A stretch of DNA of 9,330 bases from Sulfurimonas sp. UBA6792 (GTDB lineage Bacteria > Campylobacterota > Campylobacteria > Campylobacterales > Sulfurimonadaceae): NCBI GenBank assembly GCA_002452425.1, contig DKFQ01000039.1:1-9330 (forward strand). Direction: 5' to 3'. The position numbers and the translations under genes are program-made. Under the pieces are notes generated by a model that did no database searches, was not told the origin of the DNA, and saw only the letters and a list, made by a program, of their open reading frames with translations. This document shows positions 1-6,932 of this stretch, one piece after another; the first letter of the stretch is position 1; the number at the start of each line of letters is the position of its first letter.

Positions 1-1010
1 GAGGAGCTTCCAAGCTGAATCGTTCCTACTTCTGCTAGAGAGTTGACAACTTCAACAATTTTTCTTTGTGCGCCCTCAACTTCTTTCATCTTCACAGCAC
101 CCATAAACTGCATCTCTTCCTCAAATGCCTCTTTAGCTCTCTCACTCATAGCACCAAAGAACTTCTGCTTGAGATCCTCAGGTGCACTTTTGAGCGCTAG
201 CATCAAGTCTGGCTTCTCAATAGCTTTAAGTATCTCAGTAATTGCAGTTTTGTCAAGTTTTGCAATATCTTCAAAAGTAAACATCATCTCTTTGATGAGG
301 TTAGACATCTCCTCATCTCTCTCTTCAATCTTCGCAAGCGTCTCTTTAGAAGCTTTTGCACCAAGGCGGTTGAAGATATCTGCAACAGCGCGCGGTCCAC
401 CCACTTCGACTTTATACGAAGCAAGAGATTCAAGTTTAGACTCTAGGACTGCTGAGACTCTTTTGATAACAGACGGCGAGATATCGCCAAGTTTTGCCAT
501 TCTCATAGAGACCTCGCTTCGCAAATCATCCGGAAAATACTGGAGCGTATCTGCAGCTTCTGAAGGATCCATATGCGCCAAAATAAGTGCAATCGTCTGA
601 GGATGTTCGTTAATGATAAAGTCAGAGAGCTGCTGCGGTTTGATTTTTGAGAGATAAGAGAAGTTTTGTGTCTCTTGCATGCTCTTTGAGAGTTTTTCTA
701 AAATCTTTTTCGCCTCTTCGGGTCCTAAAGTTCTATAAAGAAGCTCTCGTGCATACTCCAAACCACCGGCCGTAATAAACTGACCAGATTGAAAAATAGC
801 ATAGAACTCCTCTAGGATTGCAGTTGCAACAGCTTTTTCAACACTTTTGTTTGTAGCAATGTGCTTTGAAACCTCAGTAATTGCTTCAACATTCATATTG
901 GTAAATACAGCGGCTGTTACATCTTCACCTAATTGCATAAGCAAAATAGCAACTTTTTGCCCCATGCTCATCTCATCAAATTTAGCCTGCTGCGTGGGAG
1001 TTAAATTCAT
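1..1010 (-). CDS. fliG: Flagellar motor switch protein FliG (3' end cut by window edge)
   Basis: FliG forms the part of the cytoplasmic C-ring that sits on the FliF MS ring and interacts with the stator, so it acts in torque generation and rotation switching. The 336 residues visible start MNLTPTQQAKF. They show the N-terminal FliF-binding domain (about 1-100), the middle domain with the EHPQ motif at 135-138 followed by TIALILAHM, and a GGPRAVADIFNRL segment at 204-216. The C-terminal domain carries the torque helix region (about 270-300): LALK at 271-274, R291 and a run of acidic residues. Family members are roughly 330-345 residues, so only a short tail is missing beyond position 1. The start ATG at 1010-1008 has GGAG 6 nt upstream (1020-1017). 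It lies 15 nt after the fliF stop, consistent with co-expression of two directly contacting partners. Identification is firm; no defects seen. Confidence 0.96.
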   Translation of the reverse strand, partial: MNLTPTQQAKFDEMSMGQKVAILLMQLGEDVTAAVFTNMNVEAITEVSKHIATNKSVEKAVATAILEEFYAIFQSGQFITAGGLEYARELLYRTLGPEEAKKILEKLSKSMQETQNFSYLSKIKPQQLSDFIINEHPQTIALILAHMDPSEAADTLQYFPDDLRSEVSMRMAKLGDISPSVIKRVSAVLESKLESLASYKVEVGGPRAVADIFNRLGAKASKETLAKIEERDEEMSNLIKEMMFTFEDIAKLDKTAITEILKAIEKPDLMLALKSAPEDLKQKFFGAMSERAKEAFEEEMQFMGAVKMKEVEGAQRKIVEVVNSLAEVGTIQLGSS

Positions 1011-1025
1011 ATGCTTCTCCTTTTT

Positions 1026-2720
1026 CTACTGTTGTGTCTGCTCTTCTGTAAGGAGTGCTTGAAGGACAAGCGCCATTGCCTCTGGAGACTCATCCGCCAT
1101 CCCTTTTATTTTCTCAAGCAACACTTCATATTTGAGCTCATCTTCGCTATATGCATCTCCAACGCCCAGTTGCTCTTCCACCTTCTTGCGCATTGACTGA
1201 ACTTTTTCTACCAAGTCTTCATCTTCATCATTCTCGATAGATAAAATCGGTTTCCCAAGATCATCCTCGTCTTTGGATATCTCAAGCATTCTCTGTGCAA
1301 ATGGAGCAATAGCTTTTTTGTAAAGGACAAAGAGTAAAATAAGTACAAACAGATACTTAAAGAGTTCAGAAAATGGCGCCAGATATGTTTGAGAAAATGC
1401 GATAACCTCATTGACTTTGGCTTTTGAAGGGTCAACATCAGCTCTTTTAAACTGCAAGTTTTGCACACTAATCTGATCTCCCCTTGCTTCACTGATACCA
1501 ATAGAGCGACTTACCAAAGCGTTAAGTGCTTCCAAATCACTCTCGGAGAGCGGTTCATACTCCATCTCGCTTGTTGGTTTTCCATCCGCATCTGTTTTGT
1601 ATTTGTACTTTCCATCAACTACAACTGCAGCCGTAATTCTTTTAATACGTGCAAACTCACTCTTTGTCGTAGAGACGGTTTTACCTACCTCGTAATTCGT
1701 TGTGCCCGTGTTTTTTTCATACTTTTCCGTACTCTTGTTATTTGCAAGTCCCTCTACCGGTCCGATATTGCTTACAGTTCCGGGAACACCGCCTACCTCT
1801 TGAGGTGCAGAGCCATCTCTTTTTTCTTCACTAATCTGCTCGCTTCTGACTACATTTTCTGGGTCAAACGTCTCCGAAGTAGAGCTTTGGATAGAAAAAT
1901 CATACTCTACACTCACCTGTGCAACGACTTTTTGTTCGCCACCAACAAAAGGAGAGACAACTTCAACAATCTTTTTTTGTCTCTTTTTTTCCTCTTTTGT
2001 TTTGTAGTTTTGCTGCACTACGGAGAGTTCACTCATTTGCGCCATCTCATCATCATCACCGAGCGTTTCACCATCACTATCGATAAGCATCACATTGGGT
2101 GGCGTGAGATTTGGTACTGCAGCAGCAACAAGATTTTTAATTCCCCGAATCTGCTTAGATGTCAGTTTTGCGCTATCCACAAGCCTGACCATAACAGAAG
2201 CCGTAGGCGGACTCTGTTTTTCAACAAAAAGGGTCTCTTTTGGGAGTGCTAGGCTGACACTCGCGCTCTCGATAGGAGCAAGAGCATTGATAGTTCTTGA
2301 GAGTTCCCCTTCAAGCGCGCGGAGATATTTTACATTTTGGTCAAAACTTGTTGCGCCAAACTCTTGCTTATCAAAAAGCTCAAACCCAACGCCGCTGTTT
2401 TTTGGAATCCCAAGCGATGCAATGGCAATACGCTCTTTATAGACCACATTTTTAGGAACTTTGATGATATTGTTATCATGGATTTCATAAGGAATTTTAT
2501 CTTTTTCTAACTGCTCAACAACTTTTGCAGCATCTTCTGCGCTAAGAGAGTCAAAAAGCACTTCATATTTGCTTGCACTTTCATTTTTTGCTGTAAAAAC
2601 AACTAAAAAAAGGATAAATGCAACAATACCGACAACCGCAGAACCTATGATAAATTTTTGTTGCTTTGTGAGCTTATCATAGAGAACAACGAGTTGCGAA
2701 AAAAGTACCTTAAAATCCAT
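1026..2720 (-). CDS. fliF: Flagellar MS-ring protein FliF
   Basis: FliF oligomerises in the inner membrane into the MS ring, the platform for the flagellar export gate and C-ring. Numbering from the ATG at 2720 (564 aa), there is an N-terminal membrane helix at about 23-43. The periplasmic YscJ/FliF ring-building domains follow, with the family segment LALPKETLFVEKQSPPTASV at about 158-177. Further on come the VPGTVSNIGP motif (about 312-321) and NYEVGKTVS (about 342-350). A second membrane helix lies at about 453-470. A charged cytoplasmic tail ends in a hydrophobic helix (MALVLQALL, about 549-557), the expected FliG-binding part. A TTG three bases earlier (2723) could extend the protein by one Met. 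I prefer the ATG because the only SD-like bases (GGA, about 2729-2727) are then 6 nt away rather than 3. It starts 12 nt after the hisC stop and is followed by fliG. Confidence 0.96.
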   Translation of the reverse strand: MDFKVLFSQLVVLYDKLTKQQKFIIGSAVVGIVAFILFLVVFTAKNESASKYEVLFDSLSAEDAAKVVEQLEKDKIPYEIHDNNIIKVPKNVVYKERIAIASLGIPKNSGVGFELFDKQEFGATSFDQNVKYLRALEGELSRTINALAPIESASVSLALPKETLFVEKQSPPTASVMVRLVDSAKLTSKQIRGIKNLVAAAVPNLTPPNVMLIDSDGETLGDDDEMAQMSELSVVQQNYKTKEEKKRQKKIVEVVSPFVGGEQKVVAQVSVEYDFSIQSSTSETFDPENVVRSEQISEEKRDGSAPQEVGGVPGTVSNIGPVEGLANNKSTEKYEKNTGTTNYEVGKTVSTTKSEFARIKRITAAVVVDGKYKYKTDADGKPTSEMEYEPLSESDLEALNALVSRSIGISEARGDQISVQNLQFKRADVDPSKAKVNEVIAFSQTYLAPFSELFKYLFVLILLFVLYKKAIAPFAQRMLEISKDEDDLGKPILSIENDEDEDLVEKVQSMRKKVEEQLGVGDAYSEDELKYEVLLEKIKGMADESPEAMALVLQALLTEEQTQQ

Positions 2721-2732
2721 CAACGTTCCATT

Positions 2733-3833
2733 TTATGATTGTAACAATATTTTAAACAGTTCAAAAAAGCGGCTATTTTGCTCATGTGTGCCAACCGTTA
2801 CTCTGATGGCATTTTTCTGATAACTGCTCAAGTCTCTCACTATCATCCCTTTTTGTAGTAGCGCTGTTGCTATTTTTGAGGAATTGAACCTAGAATCAAA
2901 GCAAAAAGTGACAAAATTTGTATAACTGTTTATTATATCGATTTTTTGCTCTTTTGCAAACTCTTCATAGCGTTTCATCTGCTCTAAATTAAGCGCAACA
3001 CTCTTTTGCACAAACTCTTCATCACTGAGTGCTACCGTTGCGGCTTCAAGCGAGAGTGTTGTGATGTTAAACGGAGGTCTAAGCTTAGAGAGTTCTTTGA
3101 TGACTTTTGCATCTGCCACGCCATAACCTACTCTCATACCGCCAAGTCCGTACGCTTTTGAGAATGTACCAAGATAGATGACATTGCTATGTTTTTGGAT
3201 AAGTTCTTTGACGTTTATGCCTTTTTTAGCATCTTTGTAAAGCGCATACTCCATGTACGCCGCATCCACAACCACAAGGGTGTCGTTATCTATCTTTGCC
3301 AAAAAGTCATAAATCTTTTGAGCATCCAGTGCATCTCCCGTCGGGTTGTTTGGAGTACAGATAAAGATGATTTCAGGTTTTTCTTCTAAGTAGAGTTTGT
3401 AAAACTCATCCATGTTATGCTCTTGCGAAGAGGTGCGAATCACCTGCGCACCTACATGTTTGGAGTAAATCTCATACATTGCAAACGTGATGGAGTTCAT
3501 GAGTATCTTTGAGCCGGCATGTGCTTTTGCATGAATCAAAAATTCTATAACCTGATCGCTCCCCGAACCGATGATGACATTTTGGCTCTCAACGCTATAT
3601 CTTGCGGCAAGTGAAGCTTTGAGGTTAATCATCGAATCATCAGGATAGAGTGCCATTTTGGACAAAATAGCCCCCACTGCATCAACCACTTTTGGCGAAC
3701 ATCCGCAAGGATTTTCATTGGACGCAAGCTTTATGATATCTTTTGGCTCTATGCCATACTCTCGCACTACCAGCTCTATGGGCTTTCCAGCCTCATACGT
3801 TTTTATATCTTCTAAATGTTTATTGAACTTCAA
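2733..3833 (-). CDS. hisC: Histidinol-phosphate aminotransferase HisC (PLP-dependent, class I/II fold)
   Basis: HisC transfers an amino group from glutamate to imidazole-acetol phosphate in histidine synthesis; in some bacteria it also aminates phenylpyruvate and hydroxyphenylpyruvate. The 366-residue length is normal for the family. Visible motifs: ASNENPCG at 37-44, PNNPTG at 161-166, the PLP-contacting Asp in VVVDAAY (D190), the Schiff-base lysine in TFSKAYGLGGMRVGY (K226), and the C-terminal substrate-carboxylate arginine in NAIRVTVG (R344). The start is TTG at 3833-3831, chosen because a strong AAGGAG sits 6 nt upstream and the next in-frame ATG is at residue 60, past the N-terminal arm. 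The start overlaps the 3' end of pheA by 14 nt. This suggests coupled translation and perhaps a role in phenylalanine synthesis as well as histidine (inference). No other his genes are in the window. Confidence 0.93.
   Translation of the reverse strand: MKFNKHLEDIKTYEAGKPIELVVREYGIEPKDIIKLASNENPCGCSPKVVDAVGAILSKMALYPDDSMINLKASLAARYSVESQNVIIGSGSDQVIEFLIHAKAHAGSKILMNSITFAMYEIYSKHVGAQVIRTSSQEHNMDEFYKLYLEEKPEIIFICTPNNPTGDALDAQKIYDFLAKIDNDTLVVVDAAYMEYALYKDAKKGINVKELIQKHSNVIYLGTFSKAYGLGGMRVGYGVADAKVIKELSKLRPPFNITTLSLEAATVALSDEEFVQKSVALNLEQMKRYEEFAKEQKIDIINSYTNFVTFCFDSRFNSSKIATALLQKGMIVRDLSSYQKNAIRVTVGTHEQNSRFFELFKILLQS
2738..2764 (-). promoter_or_regulatory. Weak candidate promoter before fliF, at the hisC 3' end
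   Basis: TTGAAC (2764-2759) and TACAAT (2743-2738) resemble -35 and -10 elements but are separated by 15 bp, shorter than ideal. They lie in the last codons of hisC. The predicted start, near 2731, would leave a leader of about 10 nt still including the GGA before the fliF ATG. No sigma-54 (GG-N10-GC) pattern was recognised there. Chance occurrence in AT-rich DNA is quite possible. Confidence 0.22.
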
Positions 3834-4914
3834 TCTCGTCTCCTTTTACGTAACTTCCTAGCCAAGTTACCTCTCCTGTATGTTTTTGTAACACTTTTTG
3901 AAACCTCTCATCATCGACATGCCCATAAAAATCTATAAAGAACCAGTAGTCAAATCCGCCTTTATCTTTGGATGGGCGAGACTCTATTTTTGATAGATTT
4001 ATGCTCTCTTTATCAAAATCTTGCAAAAAGTGAACAAGTGAGCCTGCTTTGACAGCGTCTTTGAGACGTACCAAAATAGAAGTTTTGTCATCCTCGCTCG
4101 GTGCATTTTTGAAGTCGCTTAAGATGACAAACCTTGTCTGCGAACCAATGTTGTCCTCTACATGGTCAAACATAGTCGGCACACCGTAAAGCTTTGCTGC
4201 GATGTGACTGCAAATCGCTGCGGCACTCGGGTCTTTAGAGGCAAGAATTGCCGCTTTTGCCGTGGACTCTACGGGGATAAGTTCAACGCCGGAGAGATTA
4301 TGTTCTTGCAAAAACTCTCTGCACTGCCCAAAACCCTTGTCTCTTGAATAAATCTTTGTGATATCAGCTATCTTTCTTGCCTTGCTGACAAAAGACATAT
4401 GGATAGGCATATAGAGTTCCGCTACGATTTTTACAGAGCTGTTTGCAAGCAAATCTAGCGTTTCGCCAACGATACCGTCTCTTGAGTTTTCAATCGGCAC
4501 TACACCGAATTTTGCTCTTTTAGCTTCAAGCTCTTTAAAAACAGCAGGAATGGAGTGCATAGCAAGATAGTCACTCATCGCTCCAAAACGGCTCTCTGCC
4601 GCTTGATGCGTAAAACTCCCCTCAGGTCCAAGGTAAGCTATGCGCTCAGGGAGTTCGAGGTTTCTTGAAACTGCAAAAACTTCTAAAAATATCGCTTCAA
4701 TAGCACCCCCGTTTAAAAGCCCCTCTTCGTTACTGCTCTTTTGAGTCAAACGCTGAATAATTGCCTTTTCCCGCTCAGGTCTGTAAATGGCAGTATCACT
4801 GCTTTTTTTAATCTCTCCGACACGCTTGACTACCTGCATTCTCTTATTGAGAAGTTCTAAAACTTCATCATCAATCAAATCTATCGCAGTGCGACACTCT
4901 TCTAATGTATTCAT
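3820..4914 (-). CDS. pheA: Bifunctional chorismate mutase / prephenate dehydratase (P-protein)
   Basis: This enzyme converts chorismate to prephenate and then to phenylpyruvate, the committed steps to phenylalanine. The 364 residues show three parts in order. An AroQ-type chorismate mutase domain covers about 1-85, with R8, R25, K36 and the RPERE segment at 45-49 in the expected active-site pattern. A prephenate dehydratase domain covers about 92-270, with GPEGSFTHQAA at 96-106 and the catalytic TRF at 260-262. A C-terminal ACT regulatory domain covers about 277-357, with GSLVHFL at 291-297, the ESRPSK motif at 311-316 and FDYWFFIDFYGH at 321-332. The intact ACT motifs suggest feedback inhibition by phenylalanine (family knowledge). 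The ATG at 4914 overlaps the TGA of the upstream HAD gene as ATGA and has GGAG 5 nt upstream (4923-4920). The end overlaps the hisC start. Nothing appears broken. Confidence 0.96.
   Translation of the reverse strand: MNTLEECRTAIDLIDDEVLELLNKRMQVVKRVGEIKKSSDTAIYRPEREKAIIQRLTQKSSNEEGLLNGGAIEAIFLEVFAVSRNLELPERIAYLGPEGSFTHQAAESRFGAMSDYLAMHSIPAVFKELEAKRAKFGVVPIENSRDGIVGETLDLLANSSVKIVAELYMPIHMSFVSKARKIADITKIYSRDKGFGQCREFLQEHNLSGVELIPVESTAKAAILASKDPSAAAICSHIAAKLYGVPTMFDHVEDNIGSQTRFVILSDFKNAPSEDDKTSILVRLKDAVKAGSLVHFLQDFDKESINLSKIESRPSKDKGGFDYWFFIDFYGHVDDERFQKVLQKHTGEVTWLGSYVKGDEIEVQ
3840..3845 (-). promoter_or_regulatory. Ribosome-binding site deciding the TTG start of hisC
   Basis: AAGGAG lies inside the pheA coding sequence, 6 nt before the TTG at 3833. 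It is the strongest Shine-Dalgarno match in the window and supports the non-ATG start of hisC. Confidence 0.8.
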
Positions 4915-5687
4915 AACTGCTCCAAAATCTCTTGCATATCCGCAAAAACATAATCAGGTCTAAGATGCGGCTCTAAAAAAGGGACTATCTCATCTGCACT
5001 TTTATATTTGCCGCTTGTAACAAAAACAGTTTTCATCCCCATCTCTTTTGCGCCGCCAAGGTCACCTTTGACATCGTCGCTTATGATAGTAATTTCACTA
5101 AATTTTGCATCAGGATTTTGTTTTTGAAGCATAAGAAGTGCCTCATCATAAAAAGCCACACTCGGCTTGCCTACAACCTCATAAGAGCAAGACGTTGCAA
5201 AAGAGAGCATCTTCAAAATCGCTCCAACCCCTGGGTAACGCTTAGAGTTTTTTGCATAGATGGAGGTCTCATGCATCCCGACAAGCGAAGCACCGCCGAG
5301 TAAAAAATCGATGATTTGCGCAAATTCATCTGATGTAAAGTTCTCCTTGATGGAGATAAGCACTGTTTTTGGGTTTTTATAGTCAAGCACATAGCCCATT
5401 TTTCTCAAAACTTCCAAAAATTCATCTGCCCCGTAAGCAGCAACCGCCTCTTTTGAGACACGAGATTCTAGCAGCATCAAAGGGTCAAGATAGTGCGAAA
5501 AATCAAAATCAAATCCCAAAGAGCAGAGAAAATTATAAAACTCGCTAGAGGCTTTTTTTGTGCTGTTTGTCAAAACCATATAGGGGATTTTTTTGGCATT
5601 TAGTGCATTGATAAACTCTATGCTTCCACGGATAGGAGATTTGTCGCTATCGCTGATAAGTGTACCTTGAACATCAATAAAATACAT
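4911..5687 (-). CDS. HAD-superfamily hydrolase, NagD-like (IIA) type, with altered motif I
   Basis: This is a 258-residue cytoplasmic HAD-fold protein. Motif I begins almost at the N-terminus: the nucleophile D5 in FIDVQGTL. Motif II is LTNST at 39-43 and motif III is K174 in VVGKPS. Motif IV is ISDDVKGDLGGAKEMGM at 202-218, with D204, D205 and D209. A cap region between motifs II and III (about 60-165) fits the C2-type cap of the NagD/4-nitrophenylphosphatase/LHPP group. Ordinary HAD phosphatases have DxD in motif I; here the second Asp, the usual general acid/base, is Gln (Q7, codon CAA). Substitutions at this position are known in other HAD branches (Ser in LHPP, Ala in phosphonatase), so activity is not excluded, but the substrate cannot be called. 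The ATG is 1 nt after the lysA stop with only a weak SD, and the stop overlaps the pheA start. Expression therefore looks coupled to both amino-acid genes. Confidence 0.85.
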   Translation of the reverse strand: MYFIDVQGTLISDSDKSPIRGSIEFINALNAKKIPYMVLTNSTKKASSEFYNFLCSLGFDFDFSHYLDPLMLLESRVSKEAVAAYGADEFLEVLRKMGYVLDYKNPKTVLISIKENFTSDEFAQIIDFLLGGASLVGMHETSIYAKNSKRYPGVGAILKMLSFATSCSYEVVGKPSVAFYDEALLMLQKQNPDAKFSEITIISDDVKGDLGGAKEMGMKTVFVTSGKYKSADEIVPFLEPHLRPDYVFADMQEILEQL

Positions 5688-5688
5688 C

Positions 5689-6900
5689 TTAGTTATCCAA
5701 ATACTCTTTTTCTAAAGCAATCAAATCCTCAAACTCTTCTCGTCTGCGGATAAGCTTTGCTTTGCCATCACTTATGGCAACCTCTGCACTTCTGCCCCTT
5801 GTGTTATAGTTGCTTCCCATTCCAAACCCATATGCCCCGGCGCTGTGAATCAAGAGCAAATCGTTATGCTCTAAAATCGGAAGCGGATAGTTTTTCGCAA
5901 AAAAGTCCCCACTCTCACAAACTGGACCCACTACGTCTGCTTCACTTAGCTCTGTTTGGCTCTGAGTAAGTGCTTCGATTCTATGGTATGCTTTGTAGAG
6001 GCTTGGACGTAAAAGGTCATTCATAGCACCATCAACCACAACAAATCTCTTTGAGCCGTTTTTCTTCTCGTAAAGGACTTTTGTCAAAAAGTAGCCCGCA
6101 TTTGCCGTTAGAAATCTCCCTGGTTCACAAACGATAGTCAAATCAAGCCCTTTAAGTGCAGCCAAAATAGCCTGCGCATAATCATAAGGTTTGATAGTCT
6201 CCTCATCCCTGTAGCACACACCCAGACCGCCGCCGATATCAAAGAATTTTAGCTCTATTTTGATACTTTGAAGCGAACGTACCAAATCAGCAACGATAAC
6301 GGCAGACTCATAGATAGGGTCTAGCTCTGTAAGTTGTGAACCGATATGAAAATGAATCCCAACGGGGTCAAGATTTTCGGAGTTGTTGGCACGGATATAC
6401 ATCCTCTTTGCCGCATCTATCTCAACGCCAAATTTGTTATCATGAAGCCCTGTTGAGATATATGGGTGTGTTTTTGGGTCGATGTTGGGGTTAACTCTGA
6501 TGCTGATTCTGCACTGCACGCCAAGCTCTTTTGCGATAAGATCTACACGTCCAAGCTCTGCTTCGCTCTCAACATTGATATAGAGGATGTCACGCTCTAT
6601 CGCTTCACGTATCTCATCATCACTTTTTCCAACCCCCGAGAAGATGATCTTGTAGTTTGGAACTCCTGCCAAAAATGCACGGCGCACCTCGCCTATGGAG
6701 ACACAGTCCGCACCACTTCCAAGGTCTGCAAAGTTTTTGATAACACTAAGGTTTGAGTTTGATTTTATGGCAAACGCCAAAAGTGATTTTCTGCCCTTAA
6801 ATGCGCTTTTTAGTTCCTCGTATTGTGCTCTCATAGCGTCTAAATCATAAATGTAAAGTGGTGTTTTGTAGGTAGATGCAAGTTCTTTAAAATTTATCAT
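5689..6900 (-). CDS. lysA: Diaminopimelate decarboxylase LysA
   Basis: LysA decarboxylates meso-diaminopimelate to L-lysine using PLP, the last step of lysine synthesis. It also drains the peptidoglycan precursor pool. The 403 residues show an alanine-racemase-like barrel with the PLP lysine K46 in AFAIKSN. GIHFHIGSQ is at 181-189, the phosphate-binding GGGLG at 224-228 and EPGR at 259-262. The C-terminal beta domain carries the catalytic GPVCESGD motif at 325-332 (C328) and AGAYGFGMGSNYN at 354-366. Length and motifs are typical of bacterial LysA rather than arginine/ornithine decarboxylases. The ATG at 6900 has a short SD (AGGA, about 6909-6906) that falls within a small inverted repeat described separately. 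It begins 32 nt after the permease stop and ends 1 nt before the HAD start. There is no room for a lysine riboswitch in that gap. Confidence 0.96.
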   Translation of the reverse strand: MINFKELASTYKTPLYIYDLDAMRAQYEELKSAFKGRKSLLAFAIKSNSNLSVIKNFADLGSGADCVSIGEVRRAFLAGVPNYKIIFSGVGKSDDEIREAIERDILYINVESEAELGRVDLIAKELGVQCRISIRVNPNIDPKTHPYISTGLHDNKFGVEIDAAKRMYIRANNSENLDPVGIHFHIGSQLTELDPIYESAVIVADLVRSLQSIKIELKFFDIGGGLGVCYRDEETIKPYDYAQAILAALKGLDLTIVCEPGRFLTANAGYFLTKVLYEKKNGSKRFVVVDGAMNDLLRPSLYKAYHRIEALTQSQTELSEADVVGPVCESGDFFAKNYPLPILEHNDLLLIHSAGAYGFGMGSNYNTRGRSAEVAISDGKAKLIRRREEFEDLIALEKEYLDN

Positions 6901-6901
6901 A

Positions 6902-6930
6902 AAAATCCTAAATATTTTTTGATGGATTTT
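6902..6930 (-). repeat. Inverted repeat over the lysA ribosome-binding site
   Basis: In the transcript, AAAATCC (6930-6924) can pair with GGATTTT (6908-6902) across a 15-nt AT-rich loop. Adding the flanking AT (6932-6931) and the first bases of the start codon, with one bulged T, extends the stem to about 9 bp. The right arm contains the lysA Shine-Dalgarno GGA. The left arm begins directly after the permease stop codon at 6933. The repeat is plainly visible; only two G-C pairs are present, so stability and any regulatory role are uncertain. Confidence 0.4.
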
Positions 6931-6932
6931 AT

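Noticed and set aside
43..600. 185-codon open frame on the + strand, antisense to fliG
   Set aside because: The translation is Ser/Ala/Ile-rich low complexity, mirroring FliG codons. FliG has all its family motifs on the other strand.
1461..2252. Long open frame of 263 codons on the + strand, antisense to fliF
   Set aside because: It lies wholly inside the clearly real fliF gene, has an irregular composition rich in Cys, Arg, Phe and Asn, and shows no recognisable motif or RBS. It is explained as a shadow of fliF.
6901..6932. Lysine riboswitch (L-box) before lysA
   Set aside because: Only 32 nt separate the permease stop and the lysA start, far too short for an L-box. The only structure seen is the small inverted repeat.
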